The notes beneath the pieces were generated by a model. That model did not search any database, was not told the DNA's origin, and saw nothing but the letters and a program-made list of their open reading frames with translations. Positions 6,814-13,491 of a DNA stretch of 14,483 bases are shown here, piece after piece. How positions within the stretch are numbered: position 1 is the stretch's first letter; the number at the start of each line of letters is the position of its first letter. A program made the position numbers and the translations under genes. Source of the DNA: an uncultured Blautia sp. (lineage in GTDB: Bacteria > Bacillota > Clostridia > Lachnospirales > Lachnospiraceae); the NCBI GenBank assembly GCA_900551715.1, contig URXG01000063.1, forward strand, positions 1 through 14,483, given 5' to 3'.

Positions 6814-8101
6814 TTTTTTCTCCCTTCAAAACTTCAATGATCATGACAAACCTTGGCTGACTTATGATTTTCATTCTGCCTCCTGCTTTTTCCACTGTGT
6901 TTCGCAGATTTTTTAGTCCTCCTGCTTCCTGTACCTCTTTATCCGGCAGATCCCCATCATTTGTAAAGATTCCTTGATAGAAAGCGCCTTTGTCTTGTAT
7001 TTTTAAATATACTTTTTCGGCTTTCGCATGCTTCACAGCATTATTTATACATTCTCTGAGAGCTTGTCCCAGGATTTTATCCGCGTCTCCCCACTTAGGT
7101 GTCTGTCCATCCAGAACCACAGAAATATTTAAAGATTCTGCTTCTTTTATCACAAGAGCAAGACTTTTGCCGGAATGACTGAAGCTGCCACTTCTGATAC
7201 CTGTGACAATGTATTTCCACAAAAAAGCTGTTTCTTTCCAGTCACGATCACAAAAAGGCTGTTCCAGACAGGTTCTGAATATAAGAAGAGAACGCCCAAC
7301 TTCATCATGAAGACGAACCCTTGTATCCAGGATTTCTTCTTCCCGGATAATGTCAGCCACCTCTCGATTAAAGATCTGTAACCGCGCATTGATCTCATTG
7401 AGTTTCTCATTTCGGTCTTTTAACTTCTGATTCAGTTCATACTGTCTTGTGATATCACAGGCAGTCATCTCCCATAAGTTTTTTTTCTGCAGGTAAATTC
7501 TTTTTCTCTGAAATTCCCATATACTTCCATCAGACAATTTTATCAGGATAAAGGGATTCTCTACATAATTATCATTCTCTGATAGCATTCTTGCATCTTT
7601 CAGATGATCCCATATCTCCTGACCGTTTGTGATTCCAGTTCCCAAAATTTCTCCACAAAGGTGGTTCATGGATATATTGCTGAGAATAGGAGTCCCTTCC
7701 TCTGTGTAGAAACAAACTCCGTCCGGCAGATTATCAAGGCTTTGCTTCACTGTATCTGCACCTGTGTATTTTTTTTTAAAGATACCTTGATCATATAATG
7801 CCAGAGTACAGGCAGTGATCAAAATCCAGATCATGACCATCCATCTTTGGGAAAGATTCCCTGTAATCCTGGCCAGACAGGATCTCTCTTCTATTTTTAA
7901 AATTAATATCTCGTTATCTGCCATTCCTTGAAGAAGCAATGCACTGATAAAGAAAAGCACTGTTCCAGGTATATATATCCTTTTTTCCCTGCCTGTGACA
8001 GCATTTTTTAAAGTAATATATACTATCGCAGTCATTATTGACATTCCATATACACACACAATGGTTCTTAATTCCCATGGCATTTCATAGTATAAATTCA
8101 T
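6803..8101 (-). CDS. Sensor histidine kinase, HisKA_3 type, with PAS-like domain
   Basis: A membrane histidine kinase of 432 aa. About three N-terminal hydrophobic segments (near 13-31, 43-60 and 86-103) leave little extracellular sequence. A PAS-like domain follows at about 117-220 (NLPDGVCFYTEEGTPILSN to MTACDITRQ), then a coiled coil at about 220-258. The phosphoacceptor is H265 in RLHDEVGRSLL, a recognisable HisKA_3 H-box. The ATP-binding domain has an N-box around E350-N354 (LRECINNAVKHAK), NDGD at 381-384 and GGLKNL at 394-399. All catalytic motifs look present, so it is probably active. It overlaps the preceding gene by ATGA (4 bp) and the regulator gene by 11 bp. The ribosome site is AGGAG, 5 bases before the ATG. 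The membrane protein encoded before it may supply or modulate the signal. Confidence 0.92.
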   Translation of the reverse strand: MNLYYEMPWELRTIVCVYGMSIMTAIVYITLKNAVTGREKRIYIPGTVLFFISALLLQGMADNEILILKIEERSCLARITGNLSQRWMVMIWILITACTLALYDQGIFKKKYTGADTVKQSLDNLPDGVCFYTEEGTPILSNISMNHLCGEILGTGITNGQEIWDHLKDARMLSENDNYVENPFILIKLSDGSIWEFQRKRIYLQKKNLWEMTACDITRQYELNQKLKDRNEKLNEINARLQIFNREVADIIREEEILDTRVRLHDEVGRSLLIFRTCLEQPFCDRDWKETAFLWKYIVTGIRSGSFSHSGKSLALVIKEAESLNISVVLDGQTPKWGDADKILGQALRECINNAVKHAKAEKVYLKIQDKGAFYQGIFTNDGDLPDKEVQEAGGLKNLRNTVEKAGGRMKIISQPRFVMIIEVLKGEKNEI

Positions 8102-9771
8102 TTTTTCTCCTGTATTCCATCTGATGGGATCTGCAATGAGATAAACTCTATATTTCCCTCTCTCTCATTTACAAGTCTGCCAGAAACCTCTGTAAGTTCT
8201 TTTTCCATAAACTGTTCCGGCAGTCCTTTTTTGGTACCGCCTAATTCCATGTAAAACCGCAATTGCCGGCCACATTCCAATATGATCAACAAAGTATCTG
8301 TCTCCTCCCAGAATAATTCCATTACACTCTGGAAAAATTCATATAACAAAAGTGCTGCCTTTCCACCAATGTCACAATCTGATTCCATTGAAAAAAATGC
8401 CTTCACTCCCCAAAGCCTTATGTAATTCAGAGATTCTTCTATTGCCAGACAGATTTCTCCTGTAGAAACCTTATGATCCTGATGAACATGAAGAACCAGA
8501 TTGGAACACCTTTTAATGTACGCCATAAGAAATGCTCCATATTTCATTTTTTCTTCAGCTGTTTTTTCTTCCTTAGGAAGATGATCTACCAGATAATCCA
8601 GTTCCTCCAGTCTCCCAGATATTTTTTCATACACACAGTCATAGATAATATTTTGCTGACGGATCCGTTCCTGTTTCTCTGCCAGACGATTTTCGCCTTC
8701 CAGCATCTTATTTTCTTCAGCAATTATGTTTCCTGTTTCTTCCAACTGTTGGTTGATATTGTTTATTTTCTTCATATCTCTGAACCAGTATACATACCCC
8801 TCCTCCAGTTTCTTACTTCTCAAAAGATAATCCTGGTTCTCAATCAGTAAAGATCTATGGGCGGCTTTTTTAATCTCTTCCAGAGTAACTGCTATCTCTT
8901 TTTCAGATCTGCAAAGGATCCTGCCCTGGCTGTCCACAATTCCCCCACAGATATCAGATTCCTTCCACATTTCATCATAGCAATCATTGGAAGGAAACAG
9001 TCTCGCCTGGATCAGTCCTTCCATAAATGCCAGGATCACAAAACAGATCACATCTGTAGTTTTATATAATCTGCTGAGGATCCCATCAGGATCTGCCAAA
9101 AAGAAGACTGTATATACACCACCTACAGCCAGCGGCAGGAACGGTATCCAGATATTTTTTCTGTTTTCTTTTGAAGTACATTTCTTTATTGTTATCACCA
9201 GTGCCATTCCAAACATCAGTATCATCCATAACAATGACAGATAATAGACAGGTCCATGTACATAATGATTCTCCCAATTCTCCAGTCCATCCGTAAAAAA
9301 GAAGGCTTTCTGATGAAGATCATTTAAAAATACCCCTGCAGAGATTATAAAGGCCGGAATATAGAGAAGTTTCCACTTAGAATCTATTTTTGTATCATAG
9401 GCTTTTCCAATATGAACAACTGCCAGCAGTAAAAAAAGCACAGCAAATGTCTGAGGAAAATAATAAAGATACCACACATATCTTGCTGCCGTGGAAGTCC
9501 TTGGAATAAAAATAAATTTGACTGTACGGATTCCCATAAGAAGCAGCACAGAAGCAATAGTCAGAATCAGATATTTTCTTTCTTCCGGCTGAAGCACTCT
9601 GGTCTCAACACTGACCATCCACAAAAATCCCGCAGGCATAAAAATCATAAAAAGAAGCATATTACATTCTGTCTGTGGAAAATCATTTCTTGTCAGACGT
9701 ATCAGACCTGCAAGTACCATAGGCATCAGACACAAAAAAATCAATACTTTTGTTTTTCTGCTTATATACAT
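8098..9771 (-). CDS. Eight-TM sensor-like membrane protein with degenerate kinase-like C-terminus
   Basis: Counted from the chosen start, 557 aa. Eight predicted membrane helices fill about 8-255, like the N-terminal 7TM sensor regions of some clostridial kinases. A small PAS-like or linker segment follows at about 270-330, a coiled coil at about 335-395, and a tail at about 400-550. The tail has the layout of a kinase core (YIKRCSNLVLHVHQDH near 418-433, EESLNYIRLWGVKAFF near 445-460), but I see no H-box, no N-box Asn in LLLYEFFQSVMELFW and no DxGxG motif. It therefore looks like a pseudokinase or co-sensor. The frame stays open upstream to 9822, but the ATG at 9771 is preferred. It has an AGAGGG ribosome site 6 bases upstream, and the longer versions would begin inside or upstream of the promoter at 9803-9830. 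It is the first gene of the operon with the kinase and NarL-type regulator. Confidence 0.85.
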   Translation of the reverse strand: MYISRKTKVLIFLCLMPMVLAGLIRLTRNDFPQTECNMLLFMIFMPAGFLWMVSVETRVLQPEERKYLILTIASVLLLMGIRTVKFIFIPRTSTAARYVWYLYYFPQTFAVLFLLLAVVHIGKAYDTKIDSKWKLLYIPAFIISAGVFLNDLHQKAFFFTDGLENWENHYVHGPVYYLSLLWMILMFGMALVITIKKCTSKENRKNIWIPFLPLAVGGVYTVFFLADPDGILSRLYKTTDVICFVILAFMEGLIQARLFPSNDCYDEMWKESDICGGIVDSQGRILCRSEKEIAVTLEEIKKAAHRSLLIENQDYLLRSKKLEEGYVYWFRDMKKINNINQQLEETGNIIAEENKMLEGENRLAEKQERIRQQNIIYDCVYEKISGRLEELDYLVDHLPKEEKTAEEKMKYGAFLMAYIKRCSNLVLHVHQDHKVSTGEICLAIEESLNYIRLWGVKAFFSMESDCDIGGKAALLLYEFFQSVMELFWEETDTLLIILECGRQLRFYMELGGTKKGLPEQFMEKELTEVSGRLVNEREGNIEFISLQIPSDGIQEKK

Positions 9772-9777
9772 AATTGT

Positions 9778-9783
9778 CCCTCT
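9778..9783 (-). promoter_or_regulatory. Ribosome binding site that decides the sensor start
   Basis: AGAGGG on the minus strand, 6 bases before the ATG at 9771. Alternative upstream ATGs in the same frame lack an adequately spaced site, which supports the shorter protein starting MYISRKTK. Confidence 0.6.
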
Positions 9784-9802
9784 CTGTCTCATCTCTTTTC
9801 TT

Positions 9803-9830
9803 ATCATAACATACCAGATCACTCAGGCAA
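9803..9830 (-). promoter_or_regulatory. Extended -10 promoter of the three-gene sensor operon
   Basis: Minus strand: -35 TTGCCT (9825-9830), 16-bp spacer, -10 TATGAT (9803-9808) preceded by TG to give TGTTATGAT, a good extended -10. Transcription would begin near 9796, giving a leader of about 25 bases with the ribosome site at 9778-9783. Overlapping its -35 is GTAACACTTTGCC (9826-9838), a 9-of-13 match to the palindrome upstream of the secreted-protein gene. Confidence 0.55.
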
Positions 9831-9864
9831 AGTGTTACTGTTCTCAGGTAATATTCCGCTTACA

Positions 9865-9893
9865 TTGACATGAGTTTTTGCATTTGTTAGAAT
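9865..9893 (+). promoter_or_regulatory. Near-consensus sigma-A promoter for the YesN/YesM pair
   Basis: TTGACA (9865-9870), a 17-bp spacer and TAGAAT (9888-9893) form a near-consensus promoter firing rightward. Transcription would start near 9900, leaving a leader of about 137 bases before the ATG at 10037. It stands back to back with the minus-strand promoter at 9803-9830. Confidence 0.65.
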
Positions 9894-9980
9894 GATTATA
9901 TTGTATATATGGAGAAGCTACGATCAGACTGCTGCCGAAATCTGCCGCAAAGTTATGGAAACGATATGATACTTATTGTT

Positions 9981-10010
9981 TTGCATATGCAACAGCTTTT
10001 TTACTATTAT
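9981..10010 (+). promoter_or_regulatory. Perfect 12-bp palindrome (candidate operator) and possible second promoter
   Basis: TTGCATATGCAA (9981-9992) is a perfect palindrome in the leader of the YesN-type gene, 45-56 bases before its ATG. Its left half can serve as a -35 (TTGCAT) with TATTAT (10005-10010) at 18-bp spacing, giving a second possible start near 10017, just upstream of the AAGGAG site at 10025-10030. A repressor bound here would block either this promoter or elongation from the upstream one. The following T-run is not behind a stable GC stem, so I do not call a terminator. Function is inferred. Confidence 0.35.
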
Positions 10011-10036
10011 ACGAAGTCAGTGTTAAGGAGAACGTT

Positions 10037-11587
10037 ATGAAATTACTGATTGTAGACGATGAAGAACTTACACGTACCGGTGTGATTGCCTCCATTGACT
10101 GGAAATCCCTTGGAATTGATGAAGTCTTTCAGGCCGATGACGGTGTAAATGGTCTGGAAACAGCCAGAATCCATAAACCTGAGATTATTCTCTGTGATGT
10201 ACGTATGCCGCGAATGGATGGAATTACCATGTTGGAGCGAATGGAGAAATTTCTCCCTGATTCCGTTCCTATTTTTATGAGTGGTTACTCCGACAAAGAA
10301 TATCTGAAGGCGGCAATAAAGCTGAAAGCGGTCAATTATATAGAAAAGCCACTGAATCCTGTTGAAATACAGGCAGCTGTAAAAGAAGCTATTCATCTTT
10401 TTGTTCAGAAACAGCATTCTCACAGAGGTGAGTCTTTGCAATCCCTGGAAAAAGCTTCCAGGCTGGCCTTGGAACTCACAAAGCCCAAACCAGAAACTAA
10501 CGAAATCATTACTGAACTAAGCTCTGAACTTAATCTGACATTAGACAGTAACACATATTGTACTGTGTATCTTGTAAAAACAGATTTACCCATTGATCTG
10601 GCCATCACAGCTATGGAAGAACTGTATAAAGACTTTTGCAAATATCTGGCCCATCAACACATTGATTGCATATATATTGAAAAAAAATCCCAGTATCTGG
10701 TATATTTTCTCTTTAGTCAGATTCGGCCCAGTTCCCGGATTCTTCAAGATGCCGGCAACTACCTTAAGTCTGCATTTACTGGATATGGTAAATTTTTTCT
10801 GACACAGGGAGATGTTTTTTGTGGGATATCAAAGGTCTATCAGGCATACACCTCTGCTGTTATCCTTTTGCAGAGCAGTTTCTTTTTTGAACCCAACATG
10901 CTTTTGACCTCTGAATTTTTACAACAAGCTCCTAATAATACTACTTTTTCTGATGAAACAGAGCGAATTTATTCGGAATGTCTTTCTCATGGAGATCAAA
11001 AAGGCAGCACCATAATTTTAGAGCAGCTTTTTCAGACTCTTCATCAGAATCACAGATATATGCAGAATCCTGTCCGGGATCTTTATTACCGGCTGTTTCT
11101 TAGTCTGGAAGAAGCTTACCACCAACAGAAACTCTCCCTTCCGGAAAACAGAGACAGTATTGCTGAAATAATAGAAAAATGTTTTTGTTTTCAGGATCTG
11201 CATAAGGCTCTTGCAGAAAGAACTACTGACTTTTTTCAGTCCACAGCAAAACTTTCCGAAGAAAACTCTACTATTTTTATGATCAAGGATTATATTTCAA
11301 AGAATTATATGGAGGACTCACTTTCTGTAAAAGACATCAGTGCACATGTATTTCTCTCTGCTTCCTATGTGTGTACCTTTTTTAAAAACGAAACAGGGCA
11401 GACCCTGAACCAGTATCTGACTGAATACCGCATGGAAAAAGCCAAACAACTTCTGAAAGACGGACGGTTTAAAATCTCTGATATCTCCTCCAGGGTGGGA
11501 TACAGTGATGGTAATTATTTTGGCAAGAGTTTCAAAAAATACAGTGGTCTCTCGCCATCCGAATATAGGGAGAAAAATCTGAAATGA
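10037..11587 (+). CDS. Two-component response regulator, YesN-type (REC plus AraC-family HTH)
   Basis: A cytoplasmic transcription regulator of 516 aa, typical for YesN-like proteins of Firmicutes. The receiver domain is at about 1-120: D7-D8 in LLIVDDEE, phosphoacceptor D54 in IILCDVRMP, S82 in FMSGYSD, and K104 in YIEKP. A long linker region (about 135-400) of no recognised fold separates it from the AraC-type double HTH at about 413-516, with SVKDISAHVFLSASYVCTFF in the first HTH and ISDISSRVGYSDGNYF in the second, ending SPSEYREKNLK. The ribosome site is AAGGAG, 6 bases before the ATG. The stop overlaps the start of the kinase gene by 4 bp. Family members usually activate neighbouring sugar ABC transporter or glycan-use genes. 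Here the transport operon and the isomerase gene are plausible targets, unproven. Confidence 0.95.
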   Translation: MKLLIVDDEELTRTGVIASIDWKSLGIDEVFQADDGVNGLETARIHKPEIILCDVRMPRMDGITMLERMEKFLPDSVPIFMSGYSDKEYLKAAIKLKAVNYIEKPLNPVEIQAAVKEAIHLFVQKQHSHRGESLQSLEKASRLALELTKPKPETNEIITELSSELNLTLDSNTYCTVYLVKTDLPIDLAITAMEELYKDFCKYLAHQHIDCIYIEKKSQYLVYFLFSQIRPSSRILQDAGNYLKSAFTGYGKFFLTQGDVFCGISKVYQAYTSAVILLQSSFFFEPNMLLTSEFLQQAPNNTTFSDETERIYSECLSHGDQKGSTIILEQLFQTLHQNHRYMQNPVRDLYYRLFLSLEEAYHQQKLSLPENRDSIAEIIEKCFCFQDLHKALAERTTDFFQSTAKLSEENSTIFMIKDYISKNYMEDSLSVKDISAHVFLSASYVCTFFKNETGQTLNQYLTEYRMEKAKQLLKDGRFKISDISSRVGYSDGNYFGKSFKKYSGLSPSEYREKNLK

Positions 11588-13422
11588 AGCTCCATTTACA
11601 AAAAATCAAACAATCCTATGGAGACATGAAGCTGGAATCTAAGTTCACTCTGGTATTGATTTTGGCTGTCACCATTCCTGTCATTCTGATGGGATGTTTC
11701 TTCTATGGGAATGTATACGAAATGGTAGTTTCCTATACTATCCGTCAGGAGCAGGATGTGTCTGCCAAGACAGCTCCCCTTATCGAAGAGTCTCTTCAGC
11801 AGGTGATCGATGCACATGATACCATTACAGATCTGGATTTTTTTCAGACACTGTTCCATCAACCTGTAAATTCGCCCTTTAAGATGTTTGACAATACATC
11901 AGAAGTAAAAGATTTTCACGATCAGGTTGAACAGTTGATTTCTTCAGAAAAAATCACAGGCCTTCAGATTTATATTGATCTTCCCTGCACTTCCATACGG
12001 CTGTTTCAGAATGAACTCACCAGAGATTATTTTGCCCCTATGTCAAGAGCCCGGGGAACTTACTGGTATGGTATTTTTCAGGGAACCCACAATTCTACAC
12101 TGTACTGTCCTCCTTTTTATCTTGGTCAGCGTGAGATCCAGAATCTGGGAGATATGGCCTACATTACCGCTACCACTTTTTATTATCAGGGTGTTGCCTA
12201 TCCTGCCTATATTGCCACTTATTTTTCCGGCGACAATTTTACCAGAATTCTTCAGGACAATCTGACACTCAGCGGAAGTGTTTCCTATATTGTAAATGAC
12301 CGAAATGCAGTGGTTGCCTCTTCAGATATTTCTCTTTCCGGTATTTACTGGCTGGATTACAGCTCCATTCTGGATTCCTTCATGTCCTCCAACAATTTTA
12401 TAGAACGGGACATCCTGGACACTAAAGTTTATGCTGGTTTTTATAATATCAAACAGGCTGGTTGGTTTATGGTAACTGTGCTCCCTTCCGGACCTCTGAT
12501 CCATCAGAGCAATATGATTATGTTTCAGTATTTTCTTCTGTTTGGTATTTTTCTGATCATGGCGCTTCTTCTTTCGCACTTTATTGCCCATTCTGTCACC
12601 AGACGTATTTCCTCAGTGATCGCACAGATGAGCCAGGTACGAAAAGGAACCTTAAGCCCAATGGAAAGTCCTGTTTACCATGATGAAGTGGGGGATCTTA
12701 TTGATACCTACAACTATATGACCCGCAAAATGGACAAGTTAATGGCAGACCAGGCAAAGGCCGCGGAGGAACTTCGCATTGCAGAATTTAAGTCTCTTCA
12801 GGCACAGATCAATCCTCATTTTCTGTACAATACCATGGATATGATCAACTGGCTTGCTCTTCAGGGAAGAAACAATGAAGTTTCCAGTGCCGTACAGAAA
12901 CTATCCAGATTTTACAAACTGACTCTTAGTCGAAAAAAAAGTATCAGTACCATAGGAAATGAAGAGGAACATGTTTCTATTTATGTAGATCTCCAAAATA
13001 TGCGCTATCATGACAGTATCGATTTTGTTTCGGACATTCCTGATGAACTGACGGAATATCAGATTCCAAAGCTGACCTTACAGCCGATTATTGAAAATGC
13101 CATTCTTCATGGTATTCTGGAGAAGAGCAGTAAATCCGGAACTATTGTTCTTACCGGATGGATGGAAGATGAAGATATTGTTCTTCTTATCTCAGATGAC
13201 GGTATTGGTATCCCACCTGATCTGCTTAAAAACATTGTTTCAGGAGAGGTAAAAAGTTCTTCCGGAGGCACCAACATAGCTATCTACAATACCCACAAAC
13301 GCCTTCAGGTCCTGTATGGAGAAAACTATGGTCTTAAGTATTCCAGCACTCCCGGACAGGGCACAGAAGTAGAAATCCGTATTCCTGCCCGCCGTCAGTC
13401 ACCGGTGATCGACAATACATAA
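11584..13422 (+). CDS. Sensor histidine kinase, YesM/LytS-type (HPK7)
   Basis: A membrane histidine kinase of 612 aa. TM1 lies at about 21-44, a large extracellular sensor region (Cache-like by size and position) at about 45-308, TM2 at about 311-333 and HAMP at about 334-388. The phosphoacceptor is H412 in QINPHFLYN, the hallmark of this family. The ATP-binding domain has an N-box LQPIIENAILHG (499-510) and SDDGIGIP (537-544), and ends with PGQGTEVEIRIPA. All catalytic motifs are intact. ATG overlaps the regulator stop (ATGA), so the pair is translationally coupled. Such kinases respond to an extracellular ligand, often an oligosaccharide, sometimes through a transporter binding protein; the ligand here is unknown. 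A terminator follows 8 bases after the stop. Confidence 0.95.
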   Translation: MKLHLQKIKQSYGDMKLESKFTLVLILAVTIPVILMGCFFYGNVYEMVVSYTIRQEQDVSAKTAPLIEESLQQVIDAHDTITDLDFFQTLFHQPVNSPFKMFDNTSEVKDFHDQVEQLISSEKITGLQIYIDLPCTSIRLFQNELTRDYFAPMSRARGTYWYGIFQGTHNSTLYCPPFYLGQREIQNLGDMAYITATTFYYQGVAYPAYIATYFSGDNFTRILQDNLTLSGSVSYIVNDRNAVVASSDISLSGIYWLDYSSILDSFMSSNNFIERDILDTKVYAGFYNIKQAGWFMVTVLPSGPLIHQSNMIMFQYFLLFGIFLIMALLLSHFIAHSVTRRISSVIAQMSQVRKGTLSPMESPVYHDEVGDLIDTYNYMTRKMDKLMADQAKAAEELRIAEFKSLQAQINPHFLYNTMDMINWLALQGRNNEVSSAVQKLSRFYKLTLSRKKSISTIGNEEEHVSIYVDLQNMRYHDSIDFVSDIPDELTEYQIPKLTLQPIIENAILHGILEKSSKSGTIVLTGWMEDEDIVLLISDDGIGIPPDLLKNIVSGEVKSSSGGTNIAIYNTHKRLQVLYGENYGLKYSSTPGQGTEVEIRIPARRQSPVIDNT

Positions 13423-13429
13423 CAAGACA

Positions 13430-13466
13430 AAAGACACCCTGCCAGTATGACAGAGTGTCTTTTTTT
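13430..13466 (+). terminator. Rho-independent terminator between convergent genes, possibly bidirectional
   Basis: AAAGACAC (13430-13437) pairs with GTGTCTTT (13455-13462), with a further CTG/CAG stem beyond a one-base mismatch, followed by a continuing T-run to 13466. It ends the YesN/YesM transcript. On the minus strand the same hairpin is followed by TTTTGTCTTG, a weaker U-rich tract, so it may also serve the convergent isomerase gene, whose stop is at 13492. Confidence 0.88.
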
Positions 13467-13491
13467 GAATATGTATATGGATATAGATGGC

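Noticed and set aside
8473..8850. A 125-codon plus-strand frame, Phe-rich, antisense to the sensor protein
   Set aside because: It is a shadow of the Lys/Glu-rich coiled-coil coding region on the other strand, with no ribosome site or recognisable motif.
9772..9822. Upstream extension of the sensor protein start to 9822
   Set aside because: The extra 17 codons overlap the extended -10 promoter and lack a spaced ribosome site, whereas the ATG at 9771 has AGAGGG 6 bases upstream.
9981..10002. Palindrome plus T-run as a terminator before the YesN-type gene
   Set aside because: The palindrome folds to only a 4-bp AT-containing stem with an ATAT loop, too weak to end transcription.
9900..10036. 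Possible riboswitch in the roughly 137-base leader of the YesN-type gene
   Set aside because: No conserved aptamer core or terminator/antiterminator pair could be recognised; only a 12-bp palindrome and a second promoter-like pair stand out.
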